The notes below the pieces were generated by a model. That model saw only the letters and a program-made list of their open reading frames with translations. It made no database searches and was not told the origin of the DNA. Shown here piece by piece: positions 24,355 through 32,868 of a stretch of 35,405 bases of DNA (position 1 is the stretch's first letter; the number at the start of each line of letters is the position of its first letter). The DNA lies in the NCBI GenBank assembly GCA_016793165.1, contig JAEULA010000038.1:1-35405 (forward strand), read 5' to 3'. This DNA is from Alphaproteobacteria bacterium. Its GTDB lineage: Bacteria; Pseudomonadota; Alphaproteobacteria; CACIAM-22H2. Both the position numbers and the translations under genes were made by a program.

Positions 24355-25298
24355 GCCGCGCGCGTCAGGGTGAGGAAGATGTCCTCGAGGTCGCTCTCGC
24401 GCGTCGAGACATCCACGATGCCGAGCCCGGCCGCCTGCACGGCGGCGAGGATCTGGCCGGTCTGCGTGCGGCTCGGCTTGTAGCGGAAGACGAGGCCGTG
24501 GCTGCCGTCGCGCGCGGGCGCGAAGGCGGCGAGCTCGGCCGACAGCTCGCCGACCGGTGCCGCGAGCGTCACGTGCAGCGTCTTCTCGTCGAAGACGCGC
24601 TTGAGATTCACGGTCGTGTCGCACGCGACCAGCTTGCCGTGGTTGATGATCGCGATCCGGCCGCACAACTCCTCGGCCTCCTGAAGATAGTGCGTCGTGA
24701 GCAGTACGGTCACGCCGCCGGCGTTCAGCTCGCGCACGTAGCTCCACAGCTGCTGGCGCAGTTCGACGTCGACGCCCGCGGTCGGCTCGTCGAGCACCAG
24801 GACCGGCGGGCGATGGACGAGCGCCTTGGCGACGAGCAGCCGCCGGCGCATGCCGCCCGACAGAGAGCGGGCATAGGCGTTCGCCTTGTCGGCGAGGCCG
24901 ACGGCCTTGAGGATCTCGGCCGTGCGGCGCTCGGCGGACGGCACGCCGTAGAGCCCGGCCTGGACCTCGAGCAGCTCGGCGGGCGTGAAGAAGGCGTCGA
25001 GGTTCAGTTCCTGCGGCACGACGCCGATCGCGGCGCGGCTGCTGCGCGGGTCGGCATCGAGATCGATGCCCCAGATCCGCACCTTGCCCGCCGTCTTGTC
25101 GACGAGGCCGGCCATGATGTTGATCATCGTCGACTTGCCCGCGCCGTTGGGGCCGAGCAGACCGAAGATCTCGCCGCGGCGGACGGTCAGCGACACGTCG
25201 TCGAGGGCCTTCTTCGCCGGCGCCCTGCCGCTCGCGGCATAGACCTTCGAGAGGCGCTCGATCTCGACGGCGTTGTCCGGGGCGGCGGGTGACGTCAT
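24351..25298 (-). CDS. ABC transporter ATP-binding protein (ABC-2/CcmA type)
   Basis: This is a 315-residue ATPase. Walker A is GPNGAGKST (49-57), the Q-loop is VVPQELNLD (93-101), the signature is LSGGM (146-150), Walker B is LVLDEP (167-172), and the switch histidine is His203. A C-terminal domain of about 80 residues ends in STRESDLEDIFLTLTRA, the pattern of multidrug/polysaccharide-export ATPases paired with ABC-2 permeases. The start at ATG 25298 is taken because the conserved domain begins about 10 residues later; the frame stays open another 124 codons without family sequence. No permease lies beside it; instead the coupled downstream gene is a lipoprotein hydrolase. Export direction is inferred from the family. 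Confidence 0.9.
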   Translation of the reverse strand: MTSPAAPDNAVEIERLSKVYAASGRAPAKKALDDVSLTVRRGEIFGLLGPNGAGKSTMINIMAGLVDKTAGKVRIWGIDLDADPRSSRAAIGVVPQELNLDAFFTPAELLEVQAGLYGVPSAERRTAEILKAVGLADKANAYARSLSGGMRRRLLVAKALVHRPPVLVLDEPTAGVDVELRQQLWSYVRELNAGGVTVLLTTHYLQEAEELCGRIAIINHGKLVACDTTVNLKRVFDEKTLHVTLAAPVGELSAELAAFAPARDGSHGLVFRYKPSRTQTGQILAAVQAAGLGIVDVSTRESDLEDIFLTLTRAA

Positions 25299-25359
25299 GG
25301 GGCGAGCCTGTGCCGTGGCTGAACGTGGAGGACGGGGTCCGCAGCGGCGATCTGATCCG

Positions 25360-25387
25360 TTGCAACGCGTGGGTCGATCGCTATCAT
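25360..25387 (+). promoter_or_regulatory. sigma-70-like promoter upstream of the zf-CHCC gene
   Basis: TTGCAA (25360-25365) and TATCAT (25382-25387) are separated by 16 bp, a good housekeeping promoter match in otherwise GC-rich DNA. The -10 ends 43 bp before the ATG at 25431. It may also drive polA 346 bp downstream. Confidence 0.55.
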
Positions 25388-25430
25388 CCCGTCGCAGTTT
25401 CGCGCAATCCAGGCAATCCGAGTACCTCTC

Positions 25431-25640
25431 ATGGCCGTTTCCGCCACGCCGGCGCGCTCCGCGCCCCCGCCGCCCGAAACCATCGAGGTCGATTCGACGA
25501 CGGTCGCCTGCGATGGCGGAGGCGGCCCGCTGGGCCATCCGCGCGTCTACATCAATCTGCGCAAGGACGGCACGGGCGAATGTGGTTACTGCGACCGGAA
25601 GTTCGTGCTGAAGAAGGGCGCCCGCGCCGGCGGGCATTGA
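25431..25640 (+). CDS. zinc-finger domain-containing protein (zf-CHCC, NDUFS6-like)
   Basis: This is a 69-residue protein. Cys27, His36, Cys51 and Cys54 form the CHCC zinc site, in [19 protein letters not shown] and [12 protein letters not shown]. The first 15 residues are Pro/Ala-rich and probably disordered. The family is widespread in alphaproteobacteria and is homologous to the zinc-binding complex I accessory subunit NDUFS6 (13 kDa in mitochondria). It is likely to be involved in respiratory complex I or to be a small zinc protein of unknown role. A sigma-70-like promoter lies just upstream, and a GC hairpin follows the stop. It precedes polA in the same direction. Confidence 0.92.
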   Translation: MAVSATPARSAPPPPETIEVDSTTVACDGGGGPLGHPRVYINLRKDGTGECGYCDRKFVLKKGARAGGH

Positions 25641-25645
25641 GCCGT

Positions 25646-25667
25646 CCGGCGCCGACCCGGGCGCCGG
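25646..25667 (+). terminator. GC-rich hairpin after the zf-CHCC gene
   Basis: A perfect 8-bp stem (CCGGCGCC with GGCGCCGG) and 6-base loop begin 5 bp after the zf-CHCC stop. There is no following T-run, so it may be a weak terminator, an attenuator ahead of polA or an mRNA-stability element. Confidence 0.3.
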
Positions 25668-25776
25668 CAAGCCATGGGCCGCTGCGCGGTCGTGGCGAGT
25701 TGAAGCCGGGCACCTTGTCCGCGATCATCCGTCCGCCGGGCCTGCCCCGAAATCTGATCGAGACGGAGTGACGACG

Positions 25777-28677
25777 ATGGCCGCCAAGTCCAAGACGCCG
25801 GCGAAAGACGGCGGCGCGCCGGTCAAGCATCTCTGCCTGATCGACGGCTCGGGCTACATCTTCCGCGCCTTCTTCGCGATCAAGACGCCGATGACGCGGG
25901 CCGACGGCACGCCGGTCGGCGCGGTGTTCGGCTTCTGCTCGATGCTGTGGAAGCTGCTGCAGGAGCAGGACTGCGACCACCTCGCCGTCATCTTCGATGC
26001 CGGCCGGCGCAGCTTCCGCAACGAGATCTACCCCGAGTACAAGGCCCACCGGCCCGAGCCGCCGCCCGAGCTCGTGCCGCAATTCGGCCTGGTGCGCGAG
26101 GCGACGCGCGCGTTCAACCTGCCGGCGATCGAGTCCGCGGGCTTCGAGGCGGACGACCTGATCGCGACCTATGCCAGGCAGGCGGTCGAGGCCGGCGCCA
26201 AGGTGACGATCATCTCGTCCGACAAGGACCTGATGCAGCTGATCCGGCCGGGCGTGGCGATGTTCGATCCGCTCAAGAACAAGCCGATCGGCGAGCCGGA
26301 GGTGCTGGAGAAGTTCGGCGTCGCGCCGGCCAAGGTCGTGGACGTGCAGTCGCTCGCGGGCGATTCGACCGACAACGTGCCCGGCGTGCCCGGCATCGGC
26401 GTGAAGACGGCGGCGGAGCTGATCGCGACCTTCGGCGATCTCGACACGCTGCTGGCGCGCGCCGGCGAGATCAAGCAGCCCAAGCGGCGCGAGGCGTTGC
26501 TGACCAATGCCGACAAGGCGCGCGTCAGCCGCGAGCTCGTGCGGCTGAAGGACGACTGTTCGGTGCCCGTGCCGCTCGACGATCTGGTGAAGCACCGGCC
26601 CGACCCAGCCGTGCTGCGCGGCTTTCTCGAGGCGCAGAACTTCCGCAGCCTGCTCGCGCGCTTCCAGGCCGACGGCAGCATCCTGGCGAGCGATGCCGCG
26701 CCGGGTCCTGCGCCCGCCGTCGCCGCGAACGGCACGACCCCGACGTCCGGCGCCGCGGCGGGACCGGCAACCTCCGTGGCCGCGGGCGGCGGCGGCGCGC
26801 GCTACGTGCTGATCCAGGACGACAAGGCGCTGGATGCGTGGATCGCGCGCGCGATCGAGGCGGGGCAGTTCGCCGTCGACACCGAAACGACGTCGCTCGA
26901 TGCCGTGCGCGCCGAACTCGTCGGCATCTCGCTCGCGATCGAGCCGGGCGAGGCGGCCTACATCCCGCTCGCGCATGTGAAGCCGGGCGCGGCCGCGGCC
27001 GAAGGCGAGCTCGCGCTGGGCGGCGGCAAGGCCGAGCCCGTGCCCGGCCAGCTCAAGCGCGACGCGGTGCTCGGGAAGCTCAAGAAGCTGCTCGAGGATC
27101 CCGCGATCCTGAAGATCGGCCACAACATCAAGTACGACGCCGTCGTCTTCGCGAGCTACGGCATCGACGTGGCGCCGATCGACGACACGATGCTGATCAG
27201 CTACGTGCTCGAGGGCGGTGCGCACGGCCACGGCATGGACGAGCTGGCCAATCTCCATCTCGGCCACACCACGATCACCTACGACGACGTAACCGGCACG
27301 GGGAAGGGCCGGATCTCCTTCGCCGAGGTGGCGCTCGACAAGGCGCGCGACTACGCCGCCGAGGACGCGGAGGTGACGCTGCGCCTGCATCGCCTGCTCA
27401 AGCCGCGGCTGGTGCCGGAGCGGCTCGTCACCGTCTACGAGACGATCGAGCGGCCGCTGGTGCCGATCGTCGCGGCGATGGAGCGCGCCGGGGTGATGGT
27501 CGACCGCGAGCAGCTGCGGCGCCTGTCCAACGACTTCGCGCTGCGCCTCGACGAGTACGAGAAGAAGATCCACAAGGCGGCGGGGCGGAGCTTCAACATC
27601 GGCTCGCCCGCGCAGCTCGGCACGATCCTGTTCGACGAGATGAGCCTGCAGCTGCCGGACGGGTCCCGCCCCGCGAAGACGAAGACCGGCGCCTATTCGA
27701 CCGGCGCCGAGGTCCTGGAGGACCTTGCCGCCGCCGGCCATGCGCTGCCGCAGCTGGTGCTCGACTGGCGCCAGCTCGCCAAGCTCAAGTCGACCTACAC
27801 CGACGCGCTGATGGAGCAGATCAACCCCGACACCGGGCGGGTCCACACCTCCTTCGCGATGGCGGCGACGTCGACGGGGCGGCTGTCGTCGTCGGATCCG
27901 AACCTGCAGAACATCCCCGTGCGCACCGAGGAGGGGCGGAAGATCCGCACCGCCTTCGTGGCGGAGGAGGGCTGGGACCTCGTCAGCCTCGACTATTCGC
28001 AGATCGAGCTCCGGCTGCTCGCGCATGTCGCGGGCATCGACGTGCTGCGCGAGGCCTTCCGCAAGGGCGACGACATCCACGCGATGACGGCGAGCGAGGT
28101 GTTCGGCGTGCCGATCAAGGGCATGTCGAAGGAGGTCCGCAACCGCGCAAAGGCGATCAACTTCGGCATCATCTACGGGATCTCGGCCTTCGGCCTCGCG
28201 CGCCAGCTCTCGATCCCGCAAGGCGAGGCGCGTGCCTATATCGACGCCTACTTCAAGCGCTATCCCGGGATCCGCGCCTACATGGATGCGACCAAGAAGA
28301 AGGCGCACGAGCAGGGCTACGTCACCACGCTGCTCGGCCGGCGCTGCCACGTGCCCGGCATCGCGTCGAAGAATCCCGCGCAGCGCAGCTTCTCCGAGCG
28401 CGCCGCGATCAACGCGCCGATCCAGGGCGGTGCGGCCGACATCATCAAGCGCGCGATGATCCGCATCCCGGCAGCCCTCGCCAGGGCGAAGCTGTCGGCG
28501 CGCATGCTGCTGCAGGTGCACGACGAGCTGCTCTTCGAGGTGAAGCCCAAGGAGCGCGACAGGACGATCGAGGTCGTGCGGGCGGTCATGGAAGGGGCCG
28601 CGAAGCCGGATGTCGAGCTGACGGTGCCGCTGGTCGTCGAGGCCGGCCACGGTCGCTCCTGGGCCGAGGCGCATTGA
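25777..28677 (+). CDS. polA: DNA polymerase I
   Basis: This 966-residue family A polymerase has all three activities apparent. The 5'-3' exonuclease domain occupies about 17-300, starting LIDGSGYIFRAFFA (21-34) with DSTDNVPGVPGIGVKTA as its helix-hairpin-helix region. The 3'-5' proofreading domain occupies about 345-550 and is intact, with DTETTSLDA (Asp368, Glu370). The polymerase domain fills the rest: motif A DYSQIELR (from Asp739), motif B RNRAKAINFGIIYG (Lys792), and motif C VHDE (His915, Asp916). A low-complexity Ala/Gly linker separates the first two domains, and an insertion of about 25 residues in the exonuclease domain is common in alphaproteobacteria. ATG 25777 is favoured over GTG 25768 because GGAG is 8 bases upstream. 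It acts in Okazaki-fragment processing and repair. Confidence 0.98.
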   Translation: MAAKSKTPAKDGGAPVKHLCLIDGSGYIFRAFFAIKTPMTRADGTPVGAVFGFCSMLWKLLQEQDCDHLAVIFDAGRRSFRNEIYPEYKAHRPEPPPELVPQFGLVREATRAFNLPAIESAGFEADDLIATYARQAVEAGAKVTIISSDKDLMQLIRPGVAMFDPLKNKPIGEPEVLEKFGVAPAKVVDVQSLAGDSTDNVPGVPGIGVKTAAELIATFGDLDTLLARAGEIKQPKRREALLTNADKARVSRELVRLKDDCSVPVPLDDLVKHRPDPAVLRGFLEAQNFRSLLARFQADGSILASDAAPGPAPAVAANGTTPTSGAAAGPATSVAAGGGGARYVLIQDDKALDAWIARAIEAGQFAVDTETTSLDAVRAELVGISLAIEPGEAAYIPLAHVKPGAAAAEGELALGGGKAEPVPGQLKRDAVLGKLKKLLEDPAILKIGHNIKYDAVVFASYGIDVAPIDDTMLISYVLEGGAHGHGMDELANLHLGHTTITYDDVTGTGKGRISFAEVALDKARDYAAEDAEVTLRLHRLLKPRLVPERLVTVYETIERPLVPIVAAMERAGVMVDREQLRRLSNDFALRLDEYEKKIHKAAGRSFNIGSPAQLGTILFDEMSLQLPDGSRPAKTKTGAYSTGAEVLEDLAAAGHALPQLVLDWRQLAKLKSTYTDALMEQINPDTGRVHTSFAMAATSTGRLSSSDPNLQNIPVRTEEGRKIRTAFVAEEGWDLVSLDYSQIELRLLAHVAGIDVLREAFRKGDDIHAMTASEVFGVPIKGMSKEVRNRAKAINFGIIYGISAFGLARQLSIPQGEARAYIDAYFKRYPGIRAYMDATKKKAHEQGYVTTLLGRRCHVPGIASKNPAQRSFSERAAINAPIQGGAADIIKRAMIRIPAALARAKLSARMLLQVHDELLFEVKPKERDRTIEVVRAVMEGAAKPDVELTVPLVVEAGHGRSWAEAH

Positions 28678-28680
28678 GCC

Positions 28681-30531
28681 ATGAGCTTCACCGGAACGCC
28701 CGACGAGTTCCTCGACGAGATCCTGCGCCTGCCGCGCGTGGTGGCCGAGAGCGTCTCGCCCGACCTGGCCCGCGTCGCCTTCTCCTGGGCGAACGTGGGC
28801 GAAGCCGTCGACGCCTGGGTGACGCCGGTCGACGGCACCACCGCGCCGACGCGCATCACCGACAACGCCGACGACAGCTACGTGATCGGTTGGACGCCCG
28901 ACGGCGCGGCCGTCCTCGTCGCCGAGGATCGCGGCGGCGACGAGCGCGTGCGGCTCTATGCGGTCGACGTGGCACCTCCGCATGCGCGCCGGCTGCTGAC
29001 CGACGAGAATCCCGGATACTTCCTGCGCGGCGGGCGCCTGACGCCCGACGGGCGCACGCTGGTCTATGCCGCGAACCGCGACCCGGACACGGCTGCGGAG
29101 ATCGAGCCGTTCCTGGTCTACGCCCATGACCTGGCGGGCGGGGCGCGGCGGGTGATCGCTCGGCCGGTGCGGCCCGGCACCGGCGCGCCGCAGCTCAACG
29201 AACAGGGCACGCACGTCCTCTACACGCGCAAGGATCGGCACCCCGCGGGCACGCAGCTCTGGTGCGTGGGTCTCGATGGCCGCGACGACCGCGAAATCGT
29301 CAATGCCGGCGACGACGCAAAGGTCTCCGGGCGATGGCTCGCGGATGGCACGACGGCGCTGGTTCTCGCCGAGACGAGGACGCACAAGCGCGTCGGTCTT
29401 TGGCGGCGCGCCGACGGCGACCTGCGCTGGGTAATCGACGATCCGCAGCGCGACATCGAGAGCGCCTATCCGCTCAAGGGCCACGGCGGCTTCGTCGTCG
29501 TCGAGACCGTGAAGGCGGTGAGCCACGCGCATCTGCACGAGGCCGACGGGACGAAGCTGCCGCATTTCGGCGGCCCGCCGGGCACCTTCATGCCGCTCGC
29601 GCCGACCAGCGACGGCCGCTGGGTGGGTACCTTCGTCAATCCGCACCATCCGCGCGACGTCGTGCGCCTGTCGAAGGAGTTCCCGACCGCCGCGCTGAGC
29701 CTGAGCCGCGGCTGGCCGCGCACGCAGCTGCGGCCGGTCGACTTCTCGGCGCCCGAGAGCGTCGCGTGGCGGTCGACCGACGGGCTCGAAATCCAGGGCT
29801 GGCTCTACCGCGCCAAGGCGAAGCCGGCGAAGGGCCTGGTCGTCCAGATCCACGGCGGGCCGACGGCGCATGCCGAGGCGCGGATCAGCCCGTTCGTCCA
29901 GTTCATGACGTATTCGGGCTTCGACGTGCTCGAGCCGAACTACCGCGGCTCGACCGGCTTCGGCCTCGCTTACCGCGAGGCGATCAAGAAGACCTATTGG
30001 GGCGGCCTGGAGCAGGACGACATCCGCACGGGCATCGAGCACCTGATCCGCGAGGGCATCGCCACGCCGGGCCGCGTCGGCGTCACGGGCACCAGCTACG
30101 GCGGCTACTCGTCGTGGTGCGCGATCACGCGCTGGCCGCGCGAGACCGTGGCCGCGGCGGCGCCGATCTGCGGCATGACCGACCTCGTCGTCGACTACGA
30201 GACGACGCGGCCGGACCTCCGGCCCTACAGCGAGGAGATGCTCGGCGGCGCCCCGGCCCAGGTGCCCGATCGCTATCGCGAGCGCTCGCCCGTCCACTTC
30301 GTCGCGAACATCAAGGGCGCGCTGCTCATCGTCCAGGGCGAGCGCGATCCCAACGTGACGCCGGCGAACGTCCGCGAGGTGCGCGCCGCCCTCGATGCCG
30401 CCGGCATCGCGCACGAGATGCTCGCCTTCGCCGACGAGGGCCACGGCATCGCCAGGCCGAAGAACCAGCGCGTGCTCTACGCCAGGCTCGCGTCCTTCTT
30501 CGCCGCGGCGTTCGCGTCGTCGGCACGCTGA
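28681..30531 (+). CDS. S9 family peptidase (prolyl oligopeptidase-type)
   Basis: This 616-residue serine peptidase has a beta-propeller-like N-terminal half (about 1-360, repeated DGR/GDLRW-type blades) and a C-terminal alpha/beta hydrolase domain. The catalytic triad is Ser472 in GTSYGGYSSW, Asp556 in QGERDPNVTP and His588 in DEGHGI. QIHGGPTAHAE near 400 supplies the oxyanion region, and NYRGSTGFG is the classic S9 segment. There is no signal peptide, so it is probably cytoplasmic. It starts 3 bp after the polA stop and is therefore likely in the same transcript. It would cleave short peptides; an acylaminoacyl-peptidase-like activity is possible but not established. Confidence 0.93.
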   Translation: MSFTGTPDEFLDEILRLPRVVAESVSPDLARVAFSWANVGEAVDAWVTPVDGTTAPTRITDNADDSYVIGWTPDGAAVLVAEDRGGDERVRLYAVDVAPPHARRLLTDENPGYFLRGGRLTPDGRTLVYAANRDPDTAAEIEPFLVYAHDLAGGARRVIARPVRPGTGAPQLNEQGTHVLYTRKDRHPAGTQLWCVGLDGRDDREIVNAGDDAKVSGRWLADGTTALVLAETRTHKRVGLWRRADGDLRWVIDDPQRDIESAYPLKGHGGFVVVETVKAVSHAHLHEADGTKLPHFGGPPGTFMPLAPTSDGRWVGTFVNPHHPRDVVRLSKEFPTAALSLSRGWPRTQLRPVDFSAPESVAWRSTDGLEIQGWLYRAKAKPAKGLVVQIHGGPTAHAEARISPFVQFMTYSGFDVLEPNYRGSTGFGLAYREAIKKTYWGGLEQDDIRTGIEHLIREGIATPGRVGVTGTSYGGYSSWCAITRWPRETVAAAAPICGMTDLVVDYETTRPDLRPYSEEMLGGAPAQVPDRYRERSPVHFVANIKGALLIVQGERDPNVTPANVREVRAALDAAGIAHEMLAFADEGHGIARPKNQRVLYARLASFFAAAFASSAR

Positions 30532-30553
30532 CGGACGACGCGGAGACCCGCCG

Positions 30554-30868
30554 ATGGCCGGGAAGCTGATCCTCGTCGCGAGCCTCTGGCTCAAGGACAA
30601 CGACGTCGCCGGGTTCGAGGAGTTCGAGCGTCGCGCTGCCGCCGTGATGGCGCGGCACGGCGGTCGCATCGAGCGCGCGATCCGTGTCGACCGCGCGACG
30701 GCGCCGGCGGACGCGCCGTTCGAGATCCACGTCGTCAGCTTCCCCGATCGCGCCGCCTTCGACGCCTATCGCACCGATCCCGCGACGCAGGCGCTCGCGC
30801 CGCAGCGCGAGGCGGTGATCGCGCGCACGGCGGTGCTGTTCGGCAAGGACGCCGTCCCCTACGGCTGA
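30554..30868 (+). CDS. DUF1330-like small protein
   Basis: This is a 104-residue ferredoxin-like alpha+beta protein. It has LILVASLWLKDNDVAGFEEFERRA, then GGRIERAIRV and FPDRAAFDAYRTDP, the pattern of DUF1330/dimeric alpha-beta-barrel proteins. A GGAG lies 8 bases before ATG 30554. It follows the S9 peptidase by 22 bp, so polA-S9-DUF1330 form one operon. No catalytic residues can be assigned, and the function is unknown. Its stop codon lies inside a hairpin shared with the convergent permease gene. Confidence 0.85.
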   Translation: MAGKLILVASLWLKDNDVAGFEEFERRAAAVMARHGGRIERAIRVDRATAPADAPFEIHVVSFPDRAAFDAYRTDPATQALAPQREAVIARTAVLFGKDAVPYG

Positions 30869-30884
30869 GCCGTGCGGCTCAGCC
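30863..30884. terminator. symmetric hairpin spanning both stop codons of convergent genes
   Basis: A perfect 9-bp stem (GGCTGAGCC with GGCTCAGCC) and a GTGC loop contain the TGA of the DUF1330 gene in one arm and the TGA of the minus-strand permease in the other. The ten bases between the two genes lie mostly in the loop. A short CCCTTC follows but there is no real T-run. It is a probable shared bidirectional terminator. Confidence 0.5.
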
Positions 30885-31715
30885 CTTCACCGCGCCGGCG
30901 GCGAGGCCGCGGACCATCGAGCGCTGGACGAAGGCGAAGAGGATCAGCACCGGCAGGATGCTGAGGATGCCGCCGGCGGCGAGCGCGCCCCAGGGCAGCT
31001 GGAACTCGCCGACCATGAGCTGCAGCCCGACCGGCCAGGTGCGCGAGCCCGACGACGTCGTGAGCATCAGCGCGAAGAGATACTCGTTCCAGGCCGCGAT
31101 GCCGATGAACACGGCGCAGGCCCACAGCCCGCCCTTCACCAGCGGCAGCACGACGCGGATCATCGCGCCGAGCCGCGTGCAGCCGTCGATGCGCGCGGCC
31201 TCCTCGAGCTCGCTCGGGATCGCGTCGAAGAAGCCCTTCATCATCCAGACGAAGATCGGCAGCAGGAACCCCGTATAGGCGAGGGCGAGGCCGATGCGGG
31301 TGTCGAGCAGCTCGGCGTTGCGCATGATGATGAAAAGCGGGATCACCATCAGCACGACGGGGAACATTCGCAGCACGAGGAAGAACAGCAGCGTGGCGTG
31401 ACGGCCGCGGAAGCGCAGGCGCGACACGGCGTAGGCGGCGAGCGTGCCGGCGCCGACGCAGATGCCGGCGGTGTAGAGCGTCGTGATCGCGCTGTTGATC
31501 ATCAGCGTCGGCAGGTTCGACTGGGTCCAGATGGCGACGTAGTTGTGCAGCGTCGCGGGGTTCGGGATCAGCGTGATCGTCCGCGTGATGATGTCCTTCT
31601 CGAGCTTCAGCGACGTGATCAGCGTCCACAGGATCGGGAAGATCGCGAAGAAGGCGAAGGCCAGCGCGATCGCATAGGCGCCGGCGAGCTGGGCGGGGCG
31701 GCGGCGCAGCGCCAT
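30879..31715 (-). CDS. carbohydrate ABC transporter permease (MalG-like)
   Basis: This is a 278-residue inner-membrane permease of the MalG/UgpE group. The first membrane segment is at about 11-32, with further ones near 72-97, 108-130, 140-160, 186-207 and 245-265. EEAARIDG (171-178) begins the coupling helix that contacts the ATPase. The C terminus FVQRSMVRGLAAGAVKG is highly typical of this group. It begins 1 bp after the MalF-like gene's stop, so the two are translationally coupled. It serves in import of a sugar or sugar acid with the binding protein at 33997-35241. No ATPase gene follows. Confidence 0.93.
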   Translation of the reverse strand: MALRRRPAQLAGAYAIALAFAFFAIFPILWTLITSLKLEKDIITRTITLIPNPATLHNYVAIWTQSNLPTLMINSAITTLYTAGICVGAGTLAAYAVSRLRFRGRHATLLFFLVLRMFPVVLMVIPLFIIMRNAELLDTRIGLALAYTGFLLPIFVWMMKGFFDAIPSELEEAARIDGCTRLGAMIRVVLPLVKGGLWACAVFIGIAAWNEYLFALMLTTSSGSRTWPVGLQLMVGEFQLPWGALAAGGILSILPVLILFAFVQRSMVRGLAAGAVKG

Positions 31716-31716
31716 C

Positions 31717-32646
31717 TCACTCCTCCTTCAGTACGTTGGAGCGGCGGACATAGACGTAGGAGCAGACCATCAGCAGGAGCAGCATCACGACGGACAGCGC
31801 GCCCGCGTAGCCGAAATTGAACTCGCGATAGGCCTTCTGGAAGGCATAGAGCGACAGCACCTGGGTCGAACGGCCGGGACCGCCGCCGGTGAGGATCAGC
31901 AGGAGCTCGGGCGAGTTCATCAGGCTGATGGCGCGGAGCACCACGCTCGCGACGATGATCATGCGCAGGCCGGGCAGCTGGATGTGGACGAAGCGGTGCC
32001 ACAGCCTGGCGCCGTCGACCTCGGCGGCCTCGTAGAGCTCGACCGGGATGCCCTTGAGCCCGGCGAGCAGCAGCAGCGCGAAGAACGGGAAGCCGTGCCA
32101 GGTCTCGACCAGGATCGCGGCGGGCAGCGCCCAGGCCGGATCGGCGAACCAGGCCTTGAAATTCTCGAGCACGCTGAGGCCGACGAGGGCGGCGTTCACG
32201 ATGCCGAGCCGCGGGTCGAGCATCAGCGCCCAGATGTTGCCGGCAACGACGATCGGCAGGAACCAGGGCAGCAGCACGATCACCGTGAGGGCGCGGAACC
32301 CCGGCAGGTCCATGTCGAGCACGAGGGCGATGATCATGCCGAGCAGCAGCTCGAACGCCACAGTGGCGACGACCCAGACGACGGTGTTCTGCAGCGACAC
32401 CCAGAACACCGGGTCGTCGAGCAGCGCCATGTAATGGCGCAGGCCCACATAGCCGGTGCCGAGATCCGGCCGGTTGAGCCGCATCTGACGGAAGCTGAGA
32501 TCGATGCCGGTCAGCGTCGGATAGATGATGACCGCGAAGACGAGCACGAGGCTCGGCAGCAGCAGCAGCCACGGCCAGGCGCGCCCGTCGGAGAGGGAGG
32601 CGAGGCGGGCGCCGAGCGACGGCGAGGGCTGCGCGCGCGCGGTCAT
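31717..32646 (-). CDS. carbohydrate ABC transporter permease (MalF/UgpA-like)
   Basis: This is a 309-residue permease with about six membrane segments (about 25-47, 84-110, 118-143, 174-196, 226-246 and 276-300). YEAAEVDGA (205-213) is the coupling motif. ATG 32646 (MTARAQPSP) is preferred; the frame extends 24 codons upstream into the palindromic repeat with no family sequence. It is the partner of the MalG-like permease. A 222-bp spacer containing a composite palindromic repeat separates it from the upstream dehydratase gene, so its expression may come from read-through modulated by that structure. Confidence 0.92.
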   Translation of the reverse strand: MTARAQPSPSLGARLASLSDGRAWPWLLLLPSLVLVFAVIIYPTLTGIDLSFRQMRLNRPDLGTGYVGLRHYMALLDDPVFWVSLQNTVVWVVATVAFELLLGMIIALVLDMDLPGFRALTVIVLLPWFLPIVVAGNIWALMLDPRLGIVNAALVGLSVLENFKAWFADPAWALPAAILVETWHGFPFFALLLLAGLKGIPVELYEAAEVDGARLWHRFVHIQLPGLRMIIVASVVLRAISLMNSPELLLILTGGGPGRSTQVLSLYAFQKAYREFNFGYAGALSVVMLLLLMVCSYVYVRRSNVLKEE

Positions 32647-32675
32647 GGACACGTGCCCGATCGGGGCGCGCTCAT

Positions 32676-32833
32676 CCCCTCCTGCCGCGCAGCGGTAGGA
32701 GGGGTGGCACGCGCCCAAGCTCGAGAAGAGGGGCGCGTGACGGGGAGGTCAAGCGTAGCTCTGCGGACCGCCATCGACCTCCCCACCCCCGCTTCGCTCG
32801 GGCACTCCTCCTACCGCTGCGCGGCAGGAGGGG
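32676..32833. repeat. composite palindromic intergenic repeat (REP/BIME-like)
   Basis: A 29-bp hairpin unit at 32676-32704 (CTCCTGCCGC stem, GCA loop) recurs inverted at 32805-32833 with a single mismatch. Nested inside is a second inverted pair, GGGGAGGTC (32742-32750) and GACCTCCCC (32776-32784). Each 29-bp unit is itself a stem-loop with a G-T pair. The nested symmetry is that of bipartite palindromic elements dispersed in bacterial genomes. It lies in the transporter operon, between the dehydratase stop and the MalF-like start. Confidence 0.8.
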
Positions 32834-32868
32834 AAGAGAAATTTCACCGGCCATCGTCCGAGCTGCTC

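Noticed and set aside
25552..30669. 1705-codon open frame on the minus strand opposite polA and the S9 peptidase
   Set aside because: It is an Arg/Asp/His-rich antisense shadow created by high GC at third codon positions; polA and S9 motifs on the plus strand are unequivocal.
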